In this document: positions 46,574 to 57,349 of the stretch, in pieces
How positions within the stretch are numbered: the stretch's first letter is position 1
How the letters are laid out: each line of letters opens with the position of its first letter
NCBI RefSeq assembly: GCF_000003815.2
Contig: NC_049996.1
Location: 2,721,516-2,785,515 of the forward strand
Direction: 5' to 3'
DNA from: Branchiostoma floridae
Taxonomy: Eukaryota > Chordata > Leptocardii > Amphioxiformes > Branchiostomatidae
DNA length: 64,000 nucleotides
The notes under the pieces: model-generated
What the model saw: the letters and a program-made list of their open reading frames with translations, nothing else
Told to the model about the DNA's origin: nothing
The model's database searches: none
Program-made: the position numbers and the translations under genes

Positions 46574-46814
46574 TTATATTTCAGCCATACCATAGGTATG
46601 GTGAAATATATTGTATTCGTAATGTTTCTTTCTTTCTTTCTTTCTTTCTCCTGTCAAATCTTCGGAACACGGTATCTCCGTTGTTCCTGAACCGATTGAC
46701 TTGAAATTTGGCACAGGGGTAGAGTGGGCCAATACCCTCAGACGTTTTTTTCATTTTTTTCATATCTGCCTTTAAAATGATTTTATTAAGGTTTTTTGTC
46801 ATCTAAGTAGTAAG
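46574..46814. mobile_element. repeat inserted in LINE ORF2
   Basis: About 240 bp of non-LINE sequence running into the gap. It has a TTTC microsatellite at about 46625-46650, then ACGGTATCTCCGTTGTTCCT and GACTTGAAATTTGGCACAGG. Similar TTTGGTATGTTGGTA and CTCGAGAAG-type repeats occur in NXPE intron 2 (33475-33530, 50755-50800). Its far end is hidden by N. Confidence 0.6.
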
Positions 46815-47074
46815 NNNNNNNNNNNNNNNNNNNNNNNNNNNNNNNNNNNNNNNNNNNNNNNNNNNNNNNNNNNNNNNNNNNNNNNNNNNNNNNNNNNNNN
46901 NNNNNNNNNNNNNNNNNNNNNNNNNNNNNNNNNNNNNNNNNNNNNNNNNNNNNNNNNNNNNNNNNNNNNNNNNNNNNNNNNNNNNNNNNNNNNNNNNNNN
47001 NNNNNNNNNNNNNNNNNNNNNNNNNNNNNNNNNNNNNNNNNNNNNNNNNNNNNNNNNNNNNNNNNNNNNNNNNN

Positions 47075-48238
47075 CATTGTGTATGGCACGTGACTTTTCA
47101 AGTCGAAGAAAGTAGGCTGTGTTTTTTTCTCCTTCCTCAATCCATTTACTTTTGAGCGGATTTGTGCACCATGCGCCTCGTGAAGGGCTAATGCTTCAAA
47201 CTCAGCCTTTGTGTTGTGCACCTGTTGCTGTAAAGTTAAATTCTTTGGATCGGAAGCTAATTGTTTTTCCAGCCGTTCTAATTTTTCCTCAATTTTGTTT
47301 TGTTTGGATCGTTTTTCAAGAGCCTTTTGTTTCCCGTAACTGATTGAGAAAGTTTTTATCTTACTCTTACAGATGTCCCATATTAACTGTTTATCTTCGA
47401 TCACAGAGTCACTAAGGCCTTCTTGGATGTTTCCTATGATTTCATTAACACGATCAACAAACACCTTATCTTTTAGAAATGAATTATTGAATTTCCAATA
47501 TGAAGGTCCTTTGTCAAACTGTGTTACAGACATATCCAATACAACAGCTCTATGATCACTGCAGGGGAAAGAGATGATTTCACATGCAGTAGTTTTATCA
47601 AACAAAAAATCATTAATCAGGAGATAATCTAGTCTCCTGGCTGTAAAAGGGTTTCTCTTAGACCATGTGTAATCCTTGTCTTCACTATGGAAGATTCTCC
47701 AGATGTCAAGTAGTTCAAGGTTGTCTGTCAAATTATTAAAACATTTAACCTCTGCTTTATCATGCTCTTTCCCTGCTACATTGTCGAGATCACGGTTGAG
47801 TACTGTATTGAAATCACCAGCTAACATAAAATATTCACCTTCACAACAATGTTCTTGCAGTTGAGTTAGAACCTGTGTGTAGAACAGTTTCTTACTCACT
47901 ACATTGTTAGGAGCATATACATTGAAACAAACAAATTTCTCACCATGGTGTATAAATTTCACACCGATTGAACGATCAGAAAGATTTATAAATTCAACAT
48001 TATTACAGTCAAAATTCTCAGCTATTAATATAATTTGTCCTTTACTGTGTGAGGTGCAAGGATGAGCGTAAAGTTTTCCACCCCACTCTTTTGTCCATGC
48101 ATCTTTGACATCATTGGTTATATAAGTTTCCTGCAAGCAAACAATATCAATTTGTTTTGTTTTCAAATATTGAAAAACAGTTCGACGGACGGATCTTTTC
48201 CGTAGTCCTCTGACATTGATGCTAAGAAAACGTACCAT
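47075..48238 (-). CDS. LINE ORF2, apurinic endonuclease part
   Basis: From the ATG at 48238. Motifs: LSINVRGL, CLQETYI (catalytic Glu), VYAPNN, LAGDFNTVLN, YTWSKRN, RRLDYLLI and CSDHRAVVLD (catalytic Asp-His). A coiled-coil-like basic linker follows. It runs into the N run at 47074; comparison with related ORF2 proteins suggests the missing part is the connector before the RT. Confidence 0.92.
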
Positions 48239-48268
48239 GACAACAAATGTCAATCAGAATTACTAATA

Positions 48269-49510
48269 CTAACCAATGTCTTTCTGTCTCTTTTGCTCAT
48301 CTTTGTGACGTAGCTTGCCGGGCTTGTTGGTTTCTGGTGGGGTGAGAACGTCTTTTCTTTTTGCAGTCGACGTAGCCCGGCGAGATGATCGGAGCCCGGG
48401 TCGGTTCTGCTGTGTCCCTCCAGAGTGATCTACCCGCTGTGTCCTAGGTGTACTGGAAGCACCGGAAGTGACATCCTCTCTGCTCACGGACTCGCGACCT
48501 TGGTCACTCCCTCCAGAGTGATCTACCCGCTGTGTCCTAGGTGTACTGGAAGCACCGGAAGTGACGTCCTCTCTGCTCACGGACTCGCGACCTTGGTCGT
48601 CGGTACACTCACTTTCTACTTCAGAAGTACTTTCAACAGTTTCGCTCACTAGATCAGAGCAAGGATCGAGATCCTTTTCACTCTGATTGTCGTCGGCTTG
48701 TGTGGTTGTTTTTCTGCGGGCAGCTTTAAGCTGAACTTCAACTTCTTGTTCGATGTTTCTGTTGGTTTCGGTCGGAGCGTCGCTTTTCTCTGCTCGACAC
48801 CACTTGCGGATGTGGCCCTTTTTGCCACAGTTGTGACAGGTTACGCGATGTGGGCAATCAGAGAAAGCGTGGTCTTCGGCTTTGCAAGACTTGCAATTCA
48901 CTCTCTGACCGTCATGAAAAATCGTCACCTCAACATCCATCAGGCTAGTTTCATCGATGGGATCTGGAATGCTGTATGTTGTGTAGCGCGGAAAGCTTTC
49001 CCGGATCTTAGAAACATAGCAGAACCTGTGGCCGGAGTAGAGATGCTGAAATGGGGAATCAGAGTTTCTGTTCCTTTTCTGGTGTCGCATAACAGTGGTA
49101 GATCTGTCGGCTTTACTATCTACCCACTGGGCAACTTCATGATCGGGAATGTGGTGGGGGATACCGTGAATGGAAATTCTTATCTGTTTTTCTTTGATCC
49201 CAGCTCTCTGAAAATCCAGGATGGCATACGATTTGTTGTTGACAACAATGCGGCCGATGCTAATTGCTTTTGCCTTGGCGTCTTCACATGCAAAATTGAT
49301 CAGCCAGGTGCGCTGCTTCGCCAGGAACTGGGCTCCTAATATATCCTCGGGATTCACTGATCCATCACCAAGTTCACTTATAACAGAGTCATACAGGGCT
49401 TCAACGATGTCAAATTCAGATAGCTTAGGCATACCTTTGGCTTCTATGCTCAACCATAAGCTGGTATCCTGTAGTTTGTCAACGTCGTCACTCGCGTCTG
49501 CTGCCGCCAT
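48269..49510 (-). CDS. LINE ORF1, zinc-knuckle RNA-binding protein
   Basis: 413 codons from the ATG at 49510 (MAAADASDDVDKL). The centre holds two CCHC knuckles, CKSCKAEDHAFSDC and CHNCGKKGHIRKWC. The C-terminal third is acidic then basic and contains a perfect two-copy 31-residue repeat (93 bp each, 48418-48603; one silent difference). ORF1 of this kind packages LINE RNA. A frame open further upstream to 49573 has no ATG. Confidence 0.9.
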   Translation of the reverse strand: MAAADASDDVDKLQDTSLWLSIEAKGMPKLSEFDIVEALYDSVISELGDGSVNPEDILGAQFLAKQRTWLINFACEDAKAKAISIGRIVVNNKSYAILDFQRAGIKEKQIRISIHGIPHHIPDHEVAQWVDSKADRSTTVMRHQKRNRNSDSPFQHLYSGHRFCYVSKIRESFPRYTTYSIPDPIDETSLMDVEVTIFHDGQRVNCKSCKAEDHAFSDCPHRVTCHNCGKKGHIRKWCRAEKSDAPTETNRNIEQEVEVQLKAARRKTTTQADDNQSEKDLDPCSDLVSETVESTSEVESECTDDQGRESVSREDVTSGASSTPRTQRVDHSGGSDQGRESVSREDVTSGASSTPRTQRVDHSGGTQQNRPGLRSSRRATSTAKRKDVLTPPETNKPGKLRHKDEQKRQKDIG

Positions 49511-49784
49511 TGTAGTATCCGCTGTAAACTCCGTAGGTGAAGCCGGGAAAAGGGGGCTTAAAGTCTCTTTCAAACGAAAGAGAAGTCACAAGAAAGACGT
49601 CTGACGTTCTTCAATTACTTAGACACAAAAGTAACACTGGAAAGGGCGACTTAATCGCCTTGAGAACTCCAGAAAACGGAAAATCTGGAGAGCTCGAAAA
49701 ACCCGCACGTTGCCAGGTGACCTCACCTGACCTCTTCCTTCTATTCTATCTAGATTATAACAGTATCGACATATCCGTTATGCA

Positions 49785-52700
49785 ATGGAAGCCATAACTT
49801 GGAGAGGGGCTGCCGGCGTGACGATCATGATTTTCCTGACGGTATGTTTCTTTTTACGTTGCTTTTCACGTTGCTTTGGCTAATTATTAACATGTCTTGT
49901 TCAAGCCATACGCCACAGGCAGACAGGACGGAAGTGCTGGAAACAGTTGGTTCTTCCTTATTTTTTATTCTCCACTACACACTGTAGTGCTCAGCCGTAG
50001 GTTTTGGTTACTGGCAGACCATTGTGCTGTACCAGGGATAGTACATTTCTGCTGGCTGTAGGTTTATGTTACATGTGGGCTAGTATATTGTGCCAGGGAT
50101 AGTGTGACAGGGAAGTTTCAGTCGATTTCTGATTTGTGCTGTATTATTGTTCACCTCAATCGTCGTCATGGCAATAATATTCTTATTGCCAGTCTTGTTG
50201 TTCTTGTTATGTCATGCAGTCGTGGTCGGTTTTCTATCAACGATATAAGTCCTGGGACTCCAACCATCGGGATGTTCCAAAACCGATGGTGTCCAAACTT
50301 CGCCTCATCCAGCCACCAGTTCAACCATGCCTCCTCAACCAGTCTCTCTTCTTCGACCAGACCACGTACCCAACCTACACGGAGGTTGTCGTCTTAAACA
50401 GGGACCACCTGTATCGCAAAGGAGACGTCCTTACCGTCAAGGTGGTAGCAAGAGATAAAGAAGGAAGGCCGAAGACGTACGGAGGAGACTTTTTCCGTGC
50501 CAGACTGGTCAGCAGTGACCGTTCGCTACAGGCCAGTAGTGCCGGTCACGTCACTGACCACTGTAACGGTACCTACACCGTGCAGTTCCCGCTCTACTGG
50601 GTAGGGAACGTTTCGGTGAGTACAGATCACAATGTTCTACGATGTTAAACTGTTCTGTGCATGTTGTTGCATAGAAGGTTGTTATGATGATAAGAAGGTT
50701 GTGTTTTCGTGCGTGTGTGCTTACCTGCTTGTCTGTCTATGAGCAGCATACCTCGAGAAGTCGTGGGTGGATCTTGGTGGTATTTGGTATGTTGGTACGG
50801 AGTTAGCAAATGGAAGAAACTATTGGTTTATGAGCTCCCGTCTAGCGACTTTCCGTGGTACTGCAGCAGAATCTCTGGTCCTCTGCTTGTAACGCACAGG
50901 TAAAACATTTTACGCCATCGTCCATTTTCCCCCAAAGTATCTGAGAATGTTGCGCAGATGTCTTGATATGCGTTTCATAGCGACATATGCTACTGTTGTC
51001 TTGCCAAAGACGTAAATATCTCTTCATTCCGTCAAGTACTTGACCTCACCATATTAAGTTGTTCCGTCGTAAATAATTCTATAACAGGACCAATATGAGA
51101 AACACTACAGCTTTCCCTTTGTAATCTCCTTCCATATCGTAAATGCAAATCTAACACCATGCATCACACTACGCAAGCTTTTTCAAAAGCACTTGTTTTA
51201 CAGATAAAGTTCCAGCTTGTCCTTCCAAGCGAGGGCAGTGAAGGTTCTACAGAGACTGCGACAAATTTCCGAACAGGAGATTCTTCTACTGCAGATTGGA
51301 GGACAAGTCCAAGTCCAAGTCAAAATCTACACAGCAATGCTTCAGCTCTAACAACCCCCAGCCTACCACCCCACCGACAGTGCGATTTCTCCAAACTAGA
51401 GGCAAACGGAACCTGGATTTGTGAGAAACCGGAGAAACTACCGTGTTCCGCCATCACAAAGTGCCAATGGTACTTTAAGGGCATAACAAGGGTACTGGGC
51501 TTCGTGTCTGAAGCGGAAAAGAAACTTTTCAAAAAGTAAGTTTTTGTGACGAATTTTGGTAAATTTCTTCTTTATCTTGTCTCATCGATTATTCAAATAA
51601 GGCTGGGATGAACACATTATATTTTTTCTTCTCTACCAAAATATAAAAAAAACTGTGTAAAAGTCCGTTCCTTTGGTAGAATTACATATTTCATCTTGAA
51701 TGATATACGAATGACGTTTGTATGTGCATAACCCATGCATAGTACAGTATGACCAACTTATATATGTCACAAGTATGTAGTTCGCACACTTTCGGGCACG
51801 TTCACGTAATACATGCAAATTAGACTCTAATTTGCATATTTGGCACATGTAAATGTACCACCTGTCATAAAGAACAAATGTTATACGTATCAAATTAACT
51901 ACCATGGAAAACATTTGGTATTATGTTTTTCTTATTGATTATGTATATCAATTCCTAATTTGCACAATTCCCTAACGTTTGGTCCAGCATCTGGAAACAG
52001 CGACACCTACGCTGCAGTGCAGTATGAACCAGTTAGAATAGCCCTGAAAATGGCGACAGATGGTCACCAAAGCATGGATTGAATAAAGCACTTAATTGTG
52101 TACAACGAATTCAGAACTCAGAAACTTACCAACTTCTTAAAACTATTCACTAGAGTTTCGTGTGTACATGGTTAATTTTAACGTCCCCTGCCACACAGGC
52201 CATATCTTGAGACGGAACTTGAAGTAGACCCCAAGGAGCCCATACGAGTCCTTGAGACAGAACTGCCCACACCAGAACACCTTCCAGCGTGTAGCGGGAA
52301 CGCGCGTGAGTCCGGAGCTTCGCTGGGACATTGGTCAGGCAAGGTGTGGAAGTCAGCGGTCTGTAATGTCCGAGTCTTCACTAAGGAGGAGATCCGGCAA
52401 TGCCTGGCTAACAAGACCGTGTACATGCAAGGTATATATCAGTAGTGGACTAGTGGTAAGCAGTTCTAGATTGGCAATACTATAGTTGCAATTCATTGGA
52501 CGTATCTACTGTGTTATCTATCTATCTTTGGAAGATTACACTCTCATAGCTGTGATTTGCCCGTTCGTGACAAGCTTGACTCGAGACGGCATAGATGGAT
52601 ATTTATGACATTTGGCATGCTAACAGCTGAACATATTCATTTTTATATTTTGCAAATGTTTAACATATTTTTTATATTTTGTTACAATTCTTAAAACTAC

Positions 52701-53786
52701 ATTTCCGTACACAAAACAAAGCGCTCACCAACAATCTTTCAATCAATCATCTGTGATCGTTTTGAAGTTGAAATGACCCAAAGCCTAGGTCACACATCCA
52801 GGTCGGAAGTGTGACGTCAGCAAAGGGTCAAAGGTGCTTGGCAGTCGGCAACGGCCCACGTCTCTGTTGTTGTTGTTTTTTTCATATTTTTAACATGTAT
52901 TCCTATAACCTAGGTGACTCTACCATTAGACAATGGAGTCAGCGTTTGCAGAAGGTAGTGCCGCTGAAAAAGGATAAAAGAGCCAAGGATTCAAAAGGTT
53001 TGCTTATCTTTTCTACATCTTCCAAAAAACTCTCTAGGACCGTTCTTTGTCTAACAACTGTCCTCCATGTGCTGTTAAAGACGCAGCATACAAAGTGTTG
53101 CTCTGGGTGCTTTCTTAAAAAAAAAAACTCTAAGGCATACAGATGGCATTTAACCATGTTTATGTATAACCCAGGTTATTGCTCCGTGAAATTCGTCACT
53201 GCCTGTTTTCTACAACAAAGCACTCAAATGAGAACTAACCCTGCATTGGTACATTTCTGTTGCAGTTTTGCAAGTAGGATACAACAGCCAGTGGAACATC
53301 TCTGTTCGCTATCGTTTCCATCACCTTCCAATACAAACGAAAACTTGGCACAATTTTTATGGCTACCATTACACTGTTGATGAGCTAGACGCCACCCAAG
53401 GAGGCCCGAATATGGTAATTGTCCTAAGTCTGTGGGCTCACTTTACTGCTGAGCCGTTGGACATGTTTCGGTCTCGTCTGTACGCCATACGGAGCGCCAT
53501 ACATCGTCTCCTGCGCAGGAGTCCCGGCACGCGAGTTTTTGTGAGAACTGGAACAACGCGAGAACACAAGAAGGGAAAGTTGGAGTACTATTTGCTAAGT
53601 AGCGACTGGCTAGCTTACCAGATCACGGAGGTGATACGAGAAATATTCCGGGAGGATCCAGACGTGGTTGTGTTGGACACGTGGGACATGAGTGTTTGTC
53701 AACCGGGAAAAGATCACGTTCACCCAGATCAAACAATGGTGGACAATCTACTTAACAGGCTGTTTTCCCATATATGTCCAAACTAA
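49785..53786 (+). CDS. NXPE family protein C (six exons, 540 residues, best preserved copy)
   Basis: Exons: 49785-49841, 50220-50615, 51204-51535, 52199-52431, 52914-52997, 53266-53786; phases agree and all introns are GT-AG. Residues 1-19 form a hydrophobic signal-anchor, so a type II Golgi or secreted protein is expected. Residues about 50-260 are the neurexophilin-like domain; 262-540 the PC-esterase (SGNH-like) domain with GDST (Ser342) and C-terminal DHVH (Asp517, His520). In exon 3 three single-base insertions relative to A and B shift the frame over about 45 residues and then restore it. The native IQLVHPSEAV..RCFSSNN-like stretch is replaced by FQLVLPSEGSEGSTETATNF onward. Length is normal for the family. 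A LINE lies 50 bp upstream. The enzyme substrate is unknown. Confidence 0.85.
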
Positions 53787-53842
53787 GAGGTTTGAACAGG
53801 CCGTATGTCTATTATGATTTACTCGTTATGTAAGTATATTTT

Positions 53843-54137
53843 TCGTTGAAGAGATTCATTAATTAGTCACGTATGTAAACAGTTAATGGAATTTTTCATC
53901 AATCAGTCGAGAACTAGGTCGAGACTTGTCCTGCTTACCTCTACTCCGCAAGGAGGCGGGGGGTGCGGGGCAGAAGATCCACGCAAGTCTCGACCTAGTT
54001 CTCGCAACTCTCGCGAGAACTAGGTCACTCCGTGATCATGATGGACTGACAGCCATCGAACATTTGGAGGTATGTGTGTTTACCTGTCAAAACTAGTCAC
54101 TGATTGATGAAAAAATTCTATTAGCTATAAGTATATT
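53843..54137. mobile_element. hairpin-bearing MITE downstream of NXPE-C
   Basis: TAAGTATATTTT stands on both sides (about 53831-53842 and 54126-54137); the other NXPE copies have one related site. Inside, GAATTTTTCATCAATCAGT (53889) is inverted at 54099-54118. Nested in it, CGAGAACTAGGTCGAGACTT is perfectly inverted at about 53975-53995, with a third half-copy GCGAGAACTAGGTCA at 54013-54028. Confidence 0.75.
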
Positions 54138-54174
54138 TTGCATTAAATTGAAACCTGTTTCATAATTGCCTGCG

Positions 54175-54265
54175 ATGGAATAAAACTCCTCTGCCGGCTT
54201 AACTCCTTCCCCAGCTTATGTTACTGTATTAAACCACCGAAAGATCTGCTTGGAGATTGCCGGTA
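54175..54265. mobile_element. partial MITE, TCTCCAAGCAGA family
   Basis: ACTCCTT..CCAGCTTATG..ACTGTATTAA..AGATCTGCTTGGAGATT follows the 3' half of the elements at 58587 and 58798. The left half is missing. Confidence 0.6.
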
Positions 54266-56104
54266 CCCACCCCTAGTTACGAGTACTGTACATGTACTTC
54301 CGATTACAACGGGTAGATGACGCTCTTGTGTTGTAATTCCTGAGACGAAGCAAAGTGATACGGGACTGCGAGATACAGAAATTACAATTCGCAAGTAAAT
54401 GTTGATATATTGACTTTCTTTTCATCATTACTAAAATTCAATTACTAATTAAATAATTAGTAATTGATTTATTTTTTAACTACTAAAATTCACCATTAGT
54501 TTGTCTTTAATACCCTCAGTCAAGGTTATGTTTGTGATTTACGCATGGTTAAGTTCTTTTTTATGATCATCTATATTTGCATCGTGTTAAACTCTGATTT
54601 GGTGCTGTTAAGTTTCTATTTTTCAATGGATGGTTCCACTTATTTTTCGTACGATGTAGACAAAATAAAATGAAACAAGCCCTCTAAGATCTCAAAAGTG
54701 AAATATTTTTTGTTGTGAATTTCTCATGCGACAGCACTAGCCATATCATGTACTTCAACAGCTGATTTTTAACTAGCCTTGTGGCCCAATTTGCGGCCAA
54801 TGACCAAACCAATGGCAAACCAGTCATCAGACTTTGTATCATACTACTTTGAGGATGCGGTACCGGCCTGTAAATCTGCAGTACCTTCCAATACTGCTGT
54901 GAGGCGTAAATTTGCCATGTTCCGTTCAGACCTAAATACACTCACATACCGAAATGCAAACAAATCAATAAAAAGGATATTGAGTTATAGTTGCTAAAAC
55001 ACAGACACAACCAAAAACAGTACCCCGTTGTAGTGAATCTTCTTCTCAGAAGTACTTTTTTTGCCAAAAACGTTGACGGTACAAAAGGCAAAATGTATAC
55101 ATGTGCCTGCCCCTCTCCCCCATTGACCTGTAGGCTACAGCTATACATTTAGATCCACAGTAACCTATATTCCTACTAGCAAGTCTTTCTGTAGTCCGAT
55201 ACATGTAATAAATCAACACACATAACAGACAATCACTACAGAACAACCATACATATGCATGAGATACATCTAGAATACATAAATAAAAAAATAAAAAAAT
55301 GGTCCATCCAATAAGTGTCCTGTAGGGGTGACTACACAGTTAGAATTTTTCTCAGTAATACATATAATCCAATCGAAGAGTTGAGGAAACAAATATGCAA
55401 TTATCTCAAGAACAAAAAGTTCCAGCCATGCAAACTTACCCTTATCTGCTAGCCTACTCTGTCCAGTCACATCACATGCATTTGCAAGAATTTCTATACG
55501 GCTAGTTTTTAGATCAACCCCCCTAAATCAGAGCCCTTGAATTGGTCCTTTAGGCCAAAATCAGCTACCTGGGGATGATACCACTATCTCAGAGGGGTGC
55601 CAAGACCCTCCAACTGGTTAGAAGTCATTTTTGGCCACTGATTCAACACGTATAGGGTCTTACCTACTGCTCTCTCCAAAACTGCTCAGAATTAACAAAA
55701 AAAACACCAAGAAAGATTTTTCAATTGTTTAACGCGCTATTAACTGTTGCGCCACCCCTGTAGTTCTGTGGACGCATAAAATACAAATCCAAGCTGTCAG
55801 TGTGAAAAATCTGTCAGAGTTTTCCAAACGATCTTCCCTAATCTATGAGCAATTTCAGATGACGCCATTTTAGTCATTACGGCGGCGCCATGATTCCCAA
55901 GGGACATGACGTCATCTATATACATGTATCGTCCTGATCATATCATGTCTGAACCATTGTTTAAACAGAATACAGCATTTCGCCTTTGGGAATTTGTATG
56001 GTTAAGGACAACTGACTGACATAGACACGGTTATTATTATAGTATTACGTTTTTATTCAGTTTTACTAAGTTTGTGGAAGGATTGACATAACAGGTGAGT
56101 AACA
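54266..56104. other. intergenic DNA, no gene recognised
   Basis: AT-rich DNA. Several short open frames lack any recognisable domain or codon pattern. No repeat ends or RNA genes could be supported. Confidence 0.5.
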
Positions 56105-56378
56105 CCTTTTCAAGATGTCAACCCGGAGACCATACTGTAAGGTTTGATCCACTCATACCGGGAAGGGCCCCTACTGTTTTGGTTCTTTAACGTGCTTGAG
56201 GTGTGGCTCTCCTCAAACACGGGACCTCCATTCAACCTCCTATCCGAGGGACGTCCCTAACCAAAGCTAGGTACTCATTTTCAGCATTTTTAAGTGAGGA
56301 AAGACGTGTAAAGTGGGACAGCTTTGGGTCACACCAGCGGGTTTGAACCCGGCACCTATGGGTTGGGTCAAACACCTA
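56105..56378 (-). mobile_element. SINE-like repeat, minus strand
   Basis: On the minus strand CCGGGTTCAAACCCGC is a good tRNA B box (T arm). Downstream come conserved blocks TTTGGTTAGGGACGTCCCTC and GGTCCCGTGTTTGAGGAGAG. The A box is not clear, so the 5' end may be truncated by the MITE at 56379. Confidence 0.55.
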
Positions 56379-56630
56379 AGGTTCACTCTCACTGCACTTG
56401 CGTCACGCTTGTGTCACTGCGGGGTCCGAAATATACGCAGCGAATTTCAGAAATAAAGAACGAATTTTATGATTTTTTTGTATATTTTGTCGTCTTCTAA
56501 GCCATACGTTTACGTATTACACAATATCTAAATTATAAAAAAAAATCGGAGAAAATAACAAAACAATGACGCAGTGAACGAACACCGCAGTGACGCCATC
56601 TTGACGCAAGTGCAGTGAGAGTGCAACTTT
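56379..56630. mobile_element. MITE, about 250 bp, TGCACTTGCGTC ends
   Basis: CACTCTCACTGCACTTGCGT at the left is inverted at 56604-56625. Inner TGCGTCA and GCAGTGACG motifs add symmetry. Ends of the same family are at 1-58, 26110, 26935 and in the second duplication copy. Confidence 0.85.
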
Positions 56631-56980
56631 AGTACCAATCGCGCCACACGATGCTACGTTTAAAGTATAGACTATAAAAAAAGGTCAAAAACAAAATGGC
56701 GGTTATTCACCAGAAAAACAGCATATTACGTTTGAATGAGCCCCACTAATTTTGCCAAGGTTGACTCCATCTTTCAATGCCACACCTGTTTCTTAAACCT
56801 TATTTCAATTTTACGCACGAAGAAATGGAATGCTCCAGGGCCTTAAAGGGTATACTTTTTATCAACACTTGCACTTTTGACTTCCGATTGGCCTTGGTCT
56901 GCTGTACTGTGAATTTTTGTAACGTATAATGAAACATCGAGTGCCCTAATTTGAATTCATACTTCAAACTCGCATTTTTT

Positions 56981-57188
56981 GGACGCGGTCAGATATACGT
57001 CGTGCGATCTTCGTACGATTTTGATGCTATAATAGAATTTTAGCAGGCTGTGACAGAACCGACTACCGACATGGATTTTTAACCGTGCACGCATTCAGCT
57101 GTCTTGCTACACAAAATAAGTCTTAAAAGACTGTTCAAATATTGAGTTAGAGATAGTACAATGATCGCACGACGTATGTGACCGCGCC
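56981..57188. mobile_element. MITE, about 208 bp, CGTCGTGCGATC ends
   Basis: GGACGCGGTCAGATATACGT plus CGTGCGATC at the left is inverted as GATCGCACGACGTATGTGAC plus CGCGCCC at the right, with two or three differences. No second copy in the window. Confidence 0.75.
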
Positions 57189-57349
57189 CTTTGTAAAACA
57201 AACTGTTAGACCAACTCCATCGTACGATAGATTAACCATAGCAAATATGATTGAGATTATTCTTGTGATAGTAGTGGAGGTGTCGCACAACATTCCATTG
57301 TTTTGTAAATGAAAGATCTTTAACCTACCGTACGATATGGGTGTGCAAA

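Larger units (their letters stand above)
44414..49734 (-). mobile_element. Tx1/L1-group LINE, near full length, minus strand
   Basis: TTCCTTCT flanks it (44406-44413, 49735-49742) and is single at the matching site in copy 1 (about 32466-32473). From its 5' end at 49734 come a short 5' UTR, ORF1, a 30-bp spacer, ORF2, a 3' UTR with AATAAA and a hairpin CCGTG-ACGAA-CACGG, then an A-rich tail. ORF2 is interrupted by another repeat and by N (46815-47074). Both endonuclease and RT motifs are intact, so the insertion looks young. Confidence 0.9.
36534..53797. repeat. tandem duplication, copy 2 (with Tx1-like LINE inserted; NXPE-C)
   Basis: Collinear with 24575-36533 except for the LINE at 44414-49734. 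Small length differences occur in homopolymers (38621-38632, 44262-44272). The 3' flank after 53797 departs from copy 1, as expected for the original downstream DNA. Confidence 0.9.

Noticed and set aside
48425-49797. plus-strand frames antisense to LINE ORF1
   Set aside because: Shadow frames of the minus-strand LINE genes; no domain.
54779-54997. short frame in the gene-poor right part as an exon
   Set aside because: No homology recognised and no good splice sites.
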